Source of the DNA: Sphingobium xenophagum NBRC 107872
GTDB lineage: Bacteria > Pseudomonadota > Alphaproteobacteria > Sphingomonadales > Sphingomonadaceae
Assembly: GCF_000367345.1 (NCBI RefSeq)
Contig: NZ_BARE01000007.1
Location: 156,831 to 220,830 of the forward strand
Direction: 5' to 3'
Length of the DNA: 64,000 nt
Shown here: positions 1-10,041 of the stretch, piece by piece
Layout of the letters: each line of letters starts with the position of its first letter
Numbering within the stretch: the stretch's first letter is position 1
The notes under the pieces: generated by a model
Told to the model about the DNA's origin: nothing
The model's database searches: none
The model's input: only the letters and a program-made list of their open reading frames with translations
Position numbers and translations under genes: made by a program

Positions 1-468
1 ACCGCGCCGATCACCTGGGGCGGGGTAGGGACGGACGCGCAACATGCCGTGTTCCAGCTGTTGCATCAGGGCACGATCATCACGCCGGTCGAATTCATCG
101 CCGCGATCGAGCCGGGCCATGCGCTCGACCCGGCGCATCACCGCGCATTGCTGGTCAACTGCTTCGCGCAGGGGGCGGCGCTGATGCGCGGCAAGGATAA
201 TGCCGCCGACCCGGCACGCGCCTATCCCGGCAACCGACCGTCCACCACCATCCTGATGGACGATGTGACGCCGCATGCGCTGGGCGCGCTGATCGCCTTT
301 TATGAGCATCGCACCTTTGCCAATGCGGTGCTGATGGGCATCAACCCGTTCGACCAGTTCGGCGTCGAACTGGGCAAGGAAATCGCCAAATCGATCGAGG
401 CGGACGGGGCCACAGGTTTTGATCCGTCGACCATGGCGCTGATCGAGATTGCGCTGGGGGCGGAGTAA
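1..468 (+). CDS. pgi: Glucose-6-phosphate isomerase, C-terminal part (partial at window edge)
   Basis: This is the C-terminal 155 residues of a phosphoglucose isomerase, which interconverts glucose-6-phosphate and fructose-6-phosphate in the cytoplasm. The reading frame is open from base 1. The stretch TWGGVGTDAQHAVFQLLHQG (residues 5-24 of the fragment) matches the conserved segment of PGI that ends in the LxHQG motif, and a terminal helix follows before the TAA at 466-468. The N-terminal two thirds lie outside the window. The stop codon touches the left arm of a long inverted repeat, which may act as a transcription barrier before gor. Recognised with high confidence from the family signature. 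Confidence 0.93.
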   Translation, partial: TAPITWGGVGTDAQHAVFQLLHQGTIITPVEFIAAIEPGHALDPAHHRALLVNCFAQGAALMRGKDNAADPARAYPGNRPSTTILMDDVTPHALGALIAFYEHRTFANAVLMGINPFDQFGVELGKEIAKSIEADGATGFDPSTMALIEIALGAE

Positions 469-557
469 ACCACCTCCGTTCGTTTCGAGCGAAGTCGAGA
501 AACGCGGAAGCGGCGCTGCACGCTTCTCGACACGCTCGAAGCGAACGGAGGTGGTTT
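467..557. repeat. Palindromic intergenic repeat, CGTTCG/CGAACG family, copy 1
   Basis: The left arm begins AACCACCTCCGTTCG and the right arm ends CGAACGGAGGTGGTT. The inner parts of the arms (TCGAGCG...GTCGAGAA and CTCGAC...GCTCGAA) pair as well, so the element can fold into one long imperfect hairpin between pgi and gor. Related elements lie at 8729-8835 and 9955-10009. It may terminate transcription, but it lacks a T-tract. Confidence 0.85.
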
Positions 558-635
558 GGCTACCAGCAACAAGATTCCCGTTTGTAACTCCCGCCCTCAA
601 CCGCCATATCCCCCGCACCCAATCGGAGGCCAGGC

Positions 636-1982
636 ATGAGCGAGTTTGATTTCGACCTTTTCGTCATCGGTGCAGGATCGGGCGGCGTGCGCGCGTCGCG
701 TGTCGCCGCAGCGCATGGGGCGAAGGTCGCGGTGGCCGAGGAGTTTCGCGTCGGCGGCACCTGCGTCATTCGCGGCTGCGTGCCCAAGAAGCTGCTAATC
801 TATGGCGCGCATTTCGCCGAGGATCTGAAGGATGCGCGCCGCTTTGGCTGGAACGTCCCCGACTGCGGCTTTGAATGGACGACGCTGCGCGACAATGTGC
901 TGGGCGAAGTCGACCGGCTGGAGGGGCTCTACCGGAATACGCTCAACAGCCACAAGGTGGAGATGATCCCCGAACGTGCGGTCGTGACCGGCCCGCACAG
1001 CGTGAAGCTGGCCAGCGGGCGCGAAGTGACGGCGAAATATATATTGGTCGCGACTGGCGCCTGGCCAGTCATGCCCGACATCGAAGGCGCGGAACATGGC
1101 ATCACCTCGAACGAGGTGTTTCATCTCGACCAATGCCCAAAGCGGATCGTCATCGTCGGCGCTGGCTATATCGCCAATGAATTTGCCGGCATCTTTCACC
1201 AGTTCGGCAGCCATGTGACGATCGTCAATCGCTCCTCCACCCTGCTGCGCGGCTATGACGAACAGATACGCGACCGGCTGCTTCAGATTTCGATGACGAA
1301 GGGCATCAATTTCCGTTTCAACGCGCATATGGAACGGATCGAAAAGACGGATGACGGTGCGCTGTGCGTCCACTTCAAGGATGGCGATCCGGTATCCGCC
1401 GATGTCGTCCTGTTCGCGACCGGGCGAAAGCCCAATGTCGACGGGCTGGGGCTGGACAGTGCTGGCGTCGAACTGGACGACAAGGGCGCGATCAAGGTCG
1501 ACGACTATAGCCGGACCAGCTGCGAGAGCATCTATGCCGTGGGCGACGTGACCGACCGTCTGCAACTGACGCCGGTGGCGATCCGCGAGGGGCATGCCTT
1601 TGCCGACACGGTCTTTGGCGGCAATCCGCGCACGGTCGATTATGACTGCGTGCCATCCGCCGTGTTCAGTCACCCCCCGCTGGCCGGTGTCGGCATGACC
1701 GAAGCGCAGGCGAAGAACAAGCTGGGAACGGTGAAGGTCTATACGTCCGACTTCCGCCCGATGAAATATGTGCTGGCCGGGCGCGACGAGCGGGCGCTCT
1801 ACAAGATGATCGTGGACGCCACGACCGAGCGGGTGGTGGGGCTGCACATGATCGGTCCCGACGCGCCGGAAATCTTGCAGGCCGCCGCCATTGCGGTGAA
1901 GGCCGGGCTGACCAAGCAGGATTTTGACGACACGGTCGCGCTGCACCCCAGCATGGCGGAAGAACTGGTGCTGCTGAAATGA
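636..1982 (+). CDS. gor: Glutathione-disulfide reductase
   Basis: NADPH-dependent flavoenzyme of 448 residues that reduces oxidised glutathione in the cytoplasm. Visible features are an N-terminal FAD-binding GAGSGG (12-17), the redox-active disulfide GGTCVIRGC (Cys43 and Cys48), the NADPH-fold GAGYIA (175-180) followed by VNRSSTLLRG, whose arginines fit NADPH rather than NADH specificity, and the C-terminal HPSMAEE with His437/Glu442, the proton-relay pair of glutathione reductases. Length matches bacterial Gor. The ATG at 636 has a clear GGAGG six bases upstream. It is convergent with the oxygenase ending at 2014. Mercuric and dihydrolipoyl reductases have different redox motifs and are unlikely. 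Confidence 0.95.
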   Translation: MSEFDFDLFVIGAGSGGVRASRVAAAHGAKVAVAEEFRVGGTCVIRGCVPKKLLIYGAHFAEDLKDARRFGWNVPDCGFEWTTLRDNVLGEVDRLEGLYRNTLNSHKVEMIPERAVVTGPHSVKLASGREVTAKYILVATGAWPVMPDIEGAEHGITSNEVFHLDQCPKRIVIVGAGYIANEFAGIFHQFGSHVTIVNRSSTLLRGYDEQIRDRLLQISMTKGINFRFNAHMERIEKTDDGALCVHFKDGDPVSADVVLFATGRKPNVDGLGLDSAGVELDDKGAIKVDDYSRTSCESIYAVGDVTDRLQLTPVAIREGHAFADTVFGGNPRTVDYDCVPSAVFSHPPLAGVGMTEAQAKNKLGTVKVYTSDFRPMKYVLAGRDERALYKMIVDATTERVVGLHMIGPDAPEILQAAAIAVKAGLTKQDFDDTVALHPSMAEELVLLK

Positions 1983-1991
1983 AACAGGAGC

Positions 1992-2011
1992 GTTCCCGCC
2001 TATGCGGGAAC
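1992..2011. repeat. Short perfect inverted repeat between convergent genes
   Basis: GTTCCCGC-CTAT-GCGGGAAC is an 8-bp perfect stem with a 4-base loop, placed between the 3' ends of gor and the oxygenase. The sequence resembles half of the ATTCCCGC...GCGGGAA repeat at 5900-5988. It could stop transcription from both sides, though no T-tract follows. Confidence 0.6.
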
Positions 2012-2013
2012 AT

Positions 2014-2733
2014 TCAGGCCTGGACGAACGTCACCACCAGCGCGTCACGCCAGGCCGGTTGGCTGTCATCGACCGCATGGATTTCCGTAACGCCATGCAA
2101 TATCCGCCGGTCGTCGATCAGCATGGCGTCGCCCGCATCGGCCAGCATGAACTCGCCCAGCGGCGTGCCGTCTGGCGCGCCGATCCGGGTCACGCCTTCC
2201 CGCACGTTGCGCCGTTCGACCAGCATCACCAAGACATGATCCACCCCGTCGCGATGCAATCCTTCGGGCGTGGGGCGGCCGACTTCGCCGGGCCGTGCCT
2301 CGATACGGAACTGGTGCATTTCGACATGGGCGGTGCCGTTCATCGGAAACTGCGCCGCGCAGAAGGCGAAGATAGCGCGGCAGACCGGATTGTCGATCGT
2401 GGCCTGTTCGACCGGATCGAACCAGCGCTGCACATCGCCATTGAGCGGATTATAGTCCCGGCTCTGATAATGGGGCTGGTGCGGCTGGCGGATGAAATCG
2501 CCCGCTGCGTAGCGGAAGGTCGCGTGGCGACGGCGGCGGTAGCGCCCGCCATCTGCCATATAGAGATCCGGCCCCAGATCGTTCCAGCTGTCGGCAAACG
2601 CATGCCATTCGGCCGCATCGACGCCCAGTTGCGCGAGGGTTTCGGCCCCCGACAGGCGCGCATAGCCCTGGCTCGCCATCATGGTCTGAATGGCGTTGGT
2701 CGCCGGGTCGATCAGTGCGCCTTGGGTCATCAT
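2014..2733 (-). CDS. 2-oxoglutarate/Fe(II)-dependent oxygenase, isoleucine-dioxygenase-like (2OG-Fe_Oxy_2)
   Basis: A 239-residue protein that fits the 2OG-Fe dioxygenase family typified by bacterial L-isoleucine 4-hydroxylase. The core reads PTPEGLHRDGVDHVLVML, giving His160 and Asp162 of the iron-binding facial triad. LIDDRRILHG supplies the distal His213, and Arg229 is positioned to bind the 2-oxoglutarate carboxylate. Family knowledge suggests hydroxylation of a free amino acid or related small substrate; the actual substrate cannot be read from sequence. It lies 55 bases behind scfR on the same strand and is probably co-transcribed with it. The start is one of two adjacent ATGs with only a weak AGAGAG upstream. 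Confidence 0.8.
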   Translation of the reverse strand: MMTQGALIDPATNAIQTMMASQGYARLSGAETLAQLGVDAAEWHAFADSWNDLGPDLYMADGGRYRRRRHATFRYAAGDFIRQPHQPHYQSRDYNPLNGDVQRWFDPVEQATIDNPVCRAIFAFCAAQFPMNGTAHVEMHQFRIEARPGEVGRPTPEGLHRDGVDHVLVMLVERRNVREGVTRIGAPDGTPLGEFMLADAGDAMLIDDRRILHGVTEIHAVDDSQPAWRDALVVTFVQA

Positions 2734-2788
2734 GCCTCTCTAATGCCTTGCCCAGACGATCGACAGGGCCGCTTTCCGCAGGCTGGCT

Positions 2789-4204
2789 TCACCCGATCCA
2801 ATAGGGGACGATCTGGCGATTGTCCGGGTCGACATGGATCGGCCGGTCGGCGGGCGGAAAGGCGCGCTGGTCGCAACTCTGGCGCGAACAGAGACGGCAG
2901 GTGATGCCGATGGGCGTCGCCGCGCCCTCATCCTCCAGTCGCAGTCCGTCGGCATAGACGAAATTCGCGGCATGGGCGGTCTCGCACCCCAGCACCACGG
3001 CAAAGCGGCGCGGCGTGCGGCTGTAGCTGCCCGATGGCTTTACCAGTCCCTTCGCCATCGACACATAGCGCACGCCATCAGGCGTTTCGCCCAGTTGCAC
3101 GTTGATCCGGTCGGGGATGGCGACGGCTTCATGCACGTTCCACAACGGACAGGCGCCGCCGAAACGGGCGAATTGCAGCCGGGTGGCGCTGTGGCGCTTG
3201 GTGATGTTGCCGGCCATGTCGACGCGGCAGAAAAAGAAGGGGATGCCGCGAAGGCCGGGGCGTTGCAGCGTGGACAGGCGGTGGCACGCCTGCTCGAAAC
3301 TCACGCCAAAGGTGCGGGCTAGACGGTCGATGTCGTGGCGCATCACCCGCGCCGCCTCCCGAAACGGCGCATAGGGCAACAGCAGCGCGCCAGCGGCATA
3401 ATTGCCAAGGCCGATCGCCAGCAACCGATCAGCCCCGGCCACCGGCAGCGCGGCCTTGGCCACGACATCGGCGATGACGGCCTGCCCCTCCAGCATCATC
3501 AACTGGTGCGCGAGCATGAATTTGCGGCTCTCGGTCGGCAGCGCCGCGTTGATGAACAGGCGTCGGTCCGGCGCGCTATAGGATCGCAGCGCGCTGTCGG
3601 GCGTATCGGCGATCAGCGTTTCGATACCGTGCCGCCGAGCCAGCGCTTCGACCAGCATGCCCTCGTCCAGCGCCTGCCCGGCGGTAAAGCTGGCGGCCAT
3701 ATCCTCGGCCAGACAGTCGAGAGAGTGGACATAATTGCCCGCCTCATGAAACCAGTCGCGCGCCGCCTCCCATGGCAGGCGCGCCTGCACCGTGCTGTCG
3801 TTCGCGATCGCCTCCTCGATCATGTTGATGCGTTCATTGGCGCGGATATGGGCGTTGTAGAGATCGAGGTAACGCGCTGCGAATTCAGGAAATTGCAGGT
3901 GCAGTTTCTCGATCCGCTCCGGCTCCAGCGCGACGCCGGGCAGTTCGGGATGGCTGAGCGCGAAGGTGAACGCGCCCAGCATCTGCTCATCCTCGCGCGC
4001 ATCGAAACTCGCCCAGTCGGTCGGGAAGGCATTGGCGAGCGCCGCCTTGACCTTGGCGGTCAGTGGGCGATCGTCATTTTCCATCTGGGACAGATAGGAC
4101 ACGGATATGCCCAACGCCTGCGCCATCGTCGCCTGGTCCATGCGGTGGTCAAGGCGCAACTGGCGCAGCCTTGGTCCTGCAAAGATACGGTTGCCGCGTG
4201 CCAC
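2789..4204 (-). CDS. Short-chain fatty acyl transcriptional regulator (ScfR/RamB-type)
   Basis: A 471-residue regulator. An Xre-type helix-turn-helix occupies about residues 11-62 (MDQATMAQALGISVSYLSQ), followed by an ImmA/IrrE-like (DUF955) central region and a C-terminal DUF2083 domain with a cysteine cluster (CRLCSRQSC). This is the layout of regulators controlling acetate/propionate metabolism in actinobacteria and alphaproteobacteria. I chose the GTG at 4204 because GGGGG lies six bases upstream and because the longer reading start at 4273 would fall inside the operator. It is divergent from pccB with a shared operator at 4252-4305, so it probably senses an acyl-CoA and controls pccB and itself. 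Confidence 0.88.
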   Translation of the reverse strand: MARGNRIFAGPRLRQLRLDHRMDQATMAQALGISVSYLSQMENDDRPLTAKVKAALANAFPTDWASFDAREDEQMLGAFTFALSHPELPGVALEPERIEKLHLQFPEFAARYLDLYNAHIRANERINMIEEAIANDSTVQARLPWEAARDWFHEAGNYVHSLDCLAEDMAASFTAGQALDEGMLVEALARRHGIETLIADTPDSALRSYSAPDRRLFINAALPTESRKFMLAHQLMMLEGQAVIADVVAKAALPVAGADRLLAIGLGNYAAGALLLPYAPFREAARVMRHDIDRLARTFGVSFEQACHRLSTLQRPGLRGIPFFFCRVDMAGNITKRHSATRLQFARFGGACPLWNVHEAVAIPDRINVQLGETPDGVRYVSMAKGLVKPSGSYSRTPRRFAVVLGCETAHAANFVYADGLRLEDEGAATPIGITCRLCSRQSCDQRAFPPADRPIHVDPDNRQIVPYWIG

Positions 4205-4251
4205 TATACACCCCCTGCACAAACCCATAGACTGGATTTGCCCATCCCTAA

Positions 4252-4305
4252 TTTGCGAAGTCGTGATTTGCAAATTAGCAAATTTACATTTGCGAAAAAT
4301 CGCAA
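4252..4305. promoter_or_regulatory. Clustered TTTGCAAA-like operator between scfR and pccB
   Basis: An AT-rich island in GC-rich DNA carrying four or five half-sites: TTTGCGAAG (4252), TTTGCAAATT (4267), AGCAAATTT (4277, opposite orientation), TTTGCGAAA (4289) and TCGCAA (4300). Sites of the form TTTGCAAA are established operators for RamB/ScfR-type regulators. The position between the divergent regulator and its likely target supports autoregulation plus control of pccB. Confidence 0.75.
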
Positions 4306-4353
4306 TCGCGGGAAAAGGGCGTCACAACAGGTCCGCACCCTGACCGGAGAGAT

Positions 4354-5892
4354 ATGCCTATGTCGAAGCTCGCCATTATCGAACAGCTTGAAGCCAAGCG
4401 CGAAGGCGCGCGCATGGGCGGCGGCCAGCGCCGCATCGACGCGCAGCATGGCAAGGGCAAGCTGACGGCGCGCGAGCGGATTGAGGTGTTGCTGGACGAA
4501 GGCAGCTTTGAAGAGCTCGACATGTATGTCGAACATAATTGCACCGATTTCGGCATGAATGAGGCGCATATCCCCGGCGACGGCGTGGTCACCGGGTCTG
4601 GCACCATCAATGGCCGTCTGGTGTTCCTGTTCAGCCAGGATTTCACGGTTTACGGCGGCGCGGTGTCCGAACGGCACGCGATGAAGATCTGCAAGATCAT
4701 GGACATGGCGCTGAAGGTCGGCGCGCCGGTCATTGGCCTCAATGACAGCGGCGGTGCGCGGATTCAGGAAGGCGTGGCGTCGCTGGCGGGCTATGCGGAG
4801 ATTTTCCAGCGCAATGTGCTGGCGTCGGGCGTGGTGCCGCAGATCAGCGTCATCATGGGGCCATGCGCGGGCGGGGCGGTCTATTCGCCTGCCATGACCG
4901 ACTTCATCTTCATGGTGAAGGATTCAAGCTTCATGTTCGTAACCGGCCCCGACGTGGTCAAGACGGTGACGAACGAGGTCGTGACGCAGGAAGAACTGGG
5001 CGGCGCGGTGACGCACACGACCAAGTCGGGCGTTGCGGACGTGGCGTTTGAAAATGACCTCGAAGCGCTGCTGGCGGTGCGCGATTTCGTGGACTTCCTG
5101 CCCGCGTCGAACAAGGAGCCGGTGCCGGAGCGTCCGAGCGCGGACCCGTGGGACCGGATCGAACCGAGCCTCGACACGCTGATCCCCGCCAATGCGAATC
5201 AGCCCTATGACATGCACGAACTCATCCGCAAGATCGTGGATGAAGGCGACTTCTTCGAAGTGCAACCGGCGCACGCAGGCAATATCATCTGCGGCTTTGG
5301 TCGTGTCGAAGGACGCACGATCGGCATCGTCGCCAACCAGCCCTTCGTGCTGGCGGGCGTGCTGGACATCAATTCGTCGAAGAAGGCGGGGCGCTTCGTG
5401 CGCTTCTGCGATGCGTTCGACATTCCGATCGTGACTTTGGTGGACGTGCCAGGCTTCCTGCCGGGCACGGCGCAGGAACATAATGGCATCATCAAGCATG
5501 GCGCCAAACTGCTGTTTGCCTATGCCGAAGCGACGGTGCCCAAGATCACCATCATCACCCGCAAGGCCTATGGCGGCGCTTACGACGTCATGGCGTCCAA
5601 GCATCTGCGCGGCGACCTGAACTATGCCTGGCCGACCGCCGAAATCGCGGTGATGGGGGCCAAGGGCGCGGTCGAGATCATCTTCCGCGGCAAGACAGCG
5701 GACGAGATCGCCGAGCGCACCGCGGAATATGAAGCGCGCTTCGCCAACCCGTTCGTGGCCGCATCAAAGGGCTTCATCGACGAGGTGATCCAGCCACACT
5801 CGACCCGCAAGCGGATCGCGCTGGGCCTGCGGAAACTGCGCAACAAGGCGCTGGAAAATCCGTGGAAGAAGCATGACAATATTCCGCTTTAA
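4354..5892 (+). CDS. pccB: Propionyl-CoA carboxylase beta subunit (carboxyltransferase)
   Basis: The 512-residue carboxyltransferase half of an acyl-CoA carboxylase, which moves CO2 from carboxybiotin to propionyl-CoA to give methylmalonyl-CoA. The N-terminal crotonase-like half carries SGGARIQEG (132-140) and [12 protein letters not shown] (169-180). The C-terminal half carries [14 protein letters not shown], where Asp411 corresponds to the residue that favours propionyl- over acetyl-CoA in the Streptomyces homologues (Asp in PccB, Ile in AccB). GGAGA at 4346-4350 is only 3 bases from the ATG at 4354 but 9 from the in-frame ATG at 4360, so MSKLAIIEQ may be the true start. It is first in the propionate cluster; the biotin-bearing partner pccA is at 10042. 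Confidence 0.93.
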   Translation: MPMSKLAIIEQLEAKREGARMGGGQRRIDAQHGKGKLTARERIEVLLDEGSFEELDMYVEHNCTDFGMNEAHIPGDGVVTGSGTINGRLVFLFSQDFTVYGGAVSERHAMKICKIMDMALKVGAPVIGLNDSGGARIQEGVASLAGYAEIFQRNVLASGVVPQISVIMGPCAGGAVYSPAMTDFIFMVKDSSFMFVTGPDVVKTVTNEVVTQEELGGAVTHTTKSGVADVAFENDLEALLAVRDFVDFLPASNKEPVPERPSADPWDRIEPSLDTLIPANANQPYDMHELIRKIVDEGDFFEVQPAHAGNIICGFGRVEGRTIGIVANQPFVLAGVLDINSSKKAGRFVRFCDAFDIPIVTLVDVPGFLPGTAQEHNGIIKHGAKLLFAYAEATVPKITIITRKAYGGAYDVMASKHLRGDLNYAWPTAEIAVMGAKGAVEIIFRGKTADEIAERTAEYEARFANPFVAASKGFIDEVIQPHSTRKRIALGLRKLRNKALENPWKKHDNIPL

Positions 5893-5899
5893 CTGACAC

Positions 5900-5988
5900 C
5901 GTCATTCCCGCGCAGGCGGGAACCCATCTCCCACCCCATCGTCAGGCGCGCGGGCCGGAGATGGATACCCGCCTTCGCGGGGATGACG
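5900..5988. repeat. Palindromic intergenic repeat, GTCATTCCCGC family
   Basis: The outer arms CGTCATTCCCGC and GCGGGGATGACG are inverted copies, with an inner pair GAACCCATCTCC / GGAGATGGATACCC. This ATTCCCGC type of mobile-looking palindrome is widespread in proteobacterial intergenic DNA. It fills most of the 115-base gap between pccB and the epimerase gene. Confidence 0.8.
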
Positions 5989-6007
5989 AAGTTGAGGATT
6001 GTAAGAC

Positions 6008-6445
6008 ATGAAACTCGGCCGTCTCAACCATATCGGCGTCGCCACGCCCAGCCTGGAAAAGAGCATCGCTTATTATCGCGATGTGATGGGCGCGACTAAG
6101 ATCCATGAACCGTTCGACCTGCCTGCGCAGGGGGTGAAGGTGTGTTTTGTCGATACGCCGGGCGAAAATGGGACGGCGGGGACGCAGATCGAGTTGATCG
6201 AGCCGTTCGATGAAAGCTCGCCGATCACCGCCTTCATCGCCAAGAACCCGGCCGGGGGGCAGCATCATATGTGCTACGAAGTGCCCGACATTCTCGAAGC
6301 GAAGGCCTGGTTCGAGGCGAAGGGTGCGCGGGTGCTGGGCGAACCGCGCATCGGGGCGCATGGCACGCTGATCTTCTTCGTGCATCCCAAGGATATGAAC
6401 GGCGTTCTGACCGAGATCATGGAGACGCCGAAAGAAGCGCATTGA
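6008..6445 (+). CDS. mce: Methylmalonyl-CoA epimerase
   Basis: A 145-residue VOC-superfamily enzyme that interconverts (S)- and (R)-methylmalonyl-CoA, linking the carboxylase and mutase of the propionate pathway. Two paired beta-alpha-beta-beta-beta modules are visible. The metal-binding residues expected of the family can be placed at His8 (RLNHIGVAT), Glu62 (TQIELIEP), the His86/His87 pair (GGQHHMCYEV) and Glu136 (VLTEIME). Length is typical. GAGGA lies 8 bases before the ATG. Its position between pccB and the mutase gene supports the specific assignment over other VOC enzymes. Confidence 0.93.
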   Translation: MKLGRLNHIGVATPSLEKSIAYYRDVMGATKIHEPFDLPAQGVKVCFVDTPGENGTAGTQIELIEPFDESSPITAFIAKNPAGGQHHMCYEVPDILEAKAWFEAKGARVLGEPRIGAHGTLIFFVHPKDMNGVLTEIMETPKEAH

Positions 6446-6448
6446 TAT

Positions 6449-6545
6449 GGTGAGGGCCAGCGACGCGCAAGGCCCTCACCACTGCGACTAAGGCCCGCTG
6501 TGCGGACCTAAGTCTCGTTGCCTCTCCCGCTTGCGGGAGAGGGGT
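6449..6545. repeat. Three consecutive hairpins between mce and the mutase gene
   Basis: GGTGAGGGCC...GGCCCTCACC (6449-6480), GACTAAGGCCCGC...GCGGACCTAAGTC (6486-6514) and CCTCTCCCGC-TT-GCGGGAGAGG (6521-6542) follow each other with almost no spacing. The composite fills the whole 116-base gap up to the mutase ribosome-binding site. The last hairpin type (CCTCTCCCGC) recurs in variant form at 19984 and 21434. Confidence 0.75.
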
Positions 6546-6561
6546 AGAGTAAGGGTAGAAG

Positions 6562-8715
<2,154 letters not shown>

Positions 8716-8728
8716 TGATGACAATAGA

Positions 8729-8835
8729 TCCGTTCGCCCTGAGCCTTTCGAAGGGCATGCCTGAGCTTGTCGAAGGCAAATCGCTTCGCTCCGCTCAGCA
8801 GATGGCTTCGACTTCGCTCAGCCCGAACGGAGGTG
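8729..8835. repeat. Palindromic intergenic repeat, CGTTCG/CGAACG family, copy 2
   Basis: The left side GATCCGTTCGCCCTGAG and the right side CTCAGCCCGAACGGAGG are inverted; between them lie CCTTTCGAAGGGC and CTGAGCTTGTCGAAGG, repeats commonly seen in proteobacterial intergenic DNA. The right end supplies GGAGG (8829-8833), positioned six bases before the bioB start codon. Confidence 0.82.
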
Positions 8836-8839
8836 GGAA

Positions 8840-9847
8840 ATGAACGTCATGACCACCGCCCGCACCGACTGGACCCGCGCCGAAATCGCCGCGCTGTTCG
8901 ATCTGCCCTTTAACGACCTGATGTTCGAGGCGCAGTCGGTCCATCGCGCGAATTTCCCGCGCAACGAAGTGCAGCTTTCCACCCTGCTGTCGATCAAGAC
9001 CGGCGGCTGCCCGGAAGATTGCGGCTATTGCAACCAGTCGGCGTCGGCGGAGAGCGGCCTCAAGGCCGAGAAGCTGATGAGCGTGCAGGCGGTCATGCAG
9101 GCCGCGGCGCAGGCGAAGGATGCGGGCAGTTCCCGCTTCTGCATGGGCGCGGCGTGGCGCAACCCCAAGGAGCGGGACATGCCCGCCATCGTCGAGATGG
9201 TGAAGGGCGTGCGCCAGATGGGCATGGAAACCTGCATGACGCTGGGCATGCTGAGCGAAAGCCAGGCCAAGGTGCTGGCCGACGCTGGCCTCGATTATTA
9301 TAACCATAATATCGACACCTCACCCGAACATTATGAGAAGGTGATTACCACCCGGACCTTCGACGACCGGCTCGAAACGCTCGAAAATGTGCGCAATTCG
9401 GGGATCAACGTCTGTTCCGGCGGGATCGTGGGCATGGGCGAGACGCGCGAGGACCGCGTCGGCTTCCTCCACGCCCTGGCCGTGCTGCCGGTTCACCCGC
9501 AGAGCGTACCGATCAACGCGCTGGTGCCGGTCAAGGGCACCGTGCTGGGCAATATGCTGGCCGACACCCCGCTCGCCAAGATCGACGAGATCGAGTTTGT
9601 GCGGACGGTTGCCGTCGCGCGGATCGTGATGCCGGAAAGCATGGTGCGCCTGTCGGCGGGGCGCGAGAGCATGTCGGATGCATGTCAGGCGCTCTGCTTC
9701 ATGGCGGGTGCCAACAGCATCTTCACTGGCGACAAGCTGCTGACCACCGCCAATGCGGGCGACAACGCTGATGCGGCGCTGTTCGCGAAGCTGGGCGTCG
9801 TGCCGATGCAGGCCGAGGTAAAGGTTGAGCTGGAGGCGGCTGAATAG
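8840..9847 (+). CDS. bioB: Biotin synthase
   Basis: Radical-SAM enzyme of 335 residues that inserts sulfur into dethiobiotin to form biotin. The [4Fe-4S]/SAM motif [13 protein letters not shown] gives Cys57, Cys61 and Cys64. Downstream motifs such as [11 protein letters not shown] and the C-terminal [14 protein letters not shown] match BioB. It stands apart from other biotin genes, inside the propionyl-CoA cluster just before pccA, whose product needs covalently bound biotin, so local cofactor supply is a likely reason for the placement. The Shine-Dalgarno GGAGG at 8829-8833 belongs to the end of the preceding palindromic repeat. Confidence 0.95.
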   Translation: MNVMTTARTDWTRAEIAALFDLPFNDLMFEAQSVHRANFPRNEVQLSTLLSIKTGGCPEDCGYCNQSASAESGLKAEKLMSVQAVMQAAAQAKDAGSSRFCMGAAWRNPKERDMPAIVEMVKGVRQMGMETCMTLGMLSESQAKVLADAGLDYYNHNIDTSPEHYEKVITTRTFDDRLETLENVRNSGINVCSGGIVGMGETREDRVGFLHALAVLPVHPQSVPINALVPVKGTVLGNMLADTPLAKIDEIEFVRTVAVARIVMPESMVRLSAGRESMSDACQALCFMAGANSIFTGDKLLTTANAGDNADAALFAKLGVVPMQAEVKVELEAAE

Positions 9848-9849
9848 GC

Positions 9850-9948
9850 GTGATCCGCTATTTGGGATGCTTGGCGGTCGCCATCGCAGTTCTGGCAGCG
9901 GTTTTTTGGATGATGGTCGATCTGGGCATGTTCATGCACGGAGACTGA
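9850..9948 (+). CDS. Possible 32-residue single-span membrane micro-protein
   Basis: A GTG-initiated reading frame beginning 2 bases after the bioB stop: VIRYLGCLAVAIAVLAAVFW followed by MMVDLGMFMHGD. It has one hydrophobic helix (about residues 4-22) and a short methionine/acid-rich tail ending before the repeat at 9955. GGAGG at 9832-9836 lies 13 bases upstream, which is far, so translation would depend mainly on coupling to bioB. I do not recognise a family. The amphiphilic layout and operon position make it plausible, but chance cannot be excluded. Confidence 0.4.
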   Translation: MIRYLGCLAVAIAVLAAVFWMMVDLGMFMHGD

Positions 9949-9954
9949 AATCAT

Positions 9955-10009
9955 CCGTTCGGTTCGAGCGAGGTCGGGAAGCGGTTCTCGACACGCTCGA
10001 ACCGAACGG
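9955..10009. repeat. Palindromic intergenic repeat, CGTTCG/CGAACG family, copy 3
   Basis: CCGTTCGGTTCGAGCG...GTCG pairs with CGAC...CGCTCGAACCGAACGG, a compact hairpin between the micro-ORF and pccA. The arms share the CCGTTCG and TCGAGCG blocks of the copy at 467-557. Confidence 0.82.
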
Positions 10010-10041
10010 AGTTTAGAGCAAGGACTGGGACAGGAAATAGA

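Noticed and set aside
2002..2904. A 300-codon plus-strand open frame antisense to the oxygenase gene
   Set aside because: The minus-strand protein has the complete H-x-D...H iron site and a clear family; the plus-strand frame has none.
6446..6561. Cobalamin riboswitch before the mutase gene
   Set aside because: The gap is completely filled by three simple palindromes and contains no B12-box-like sequence.
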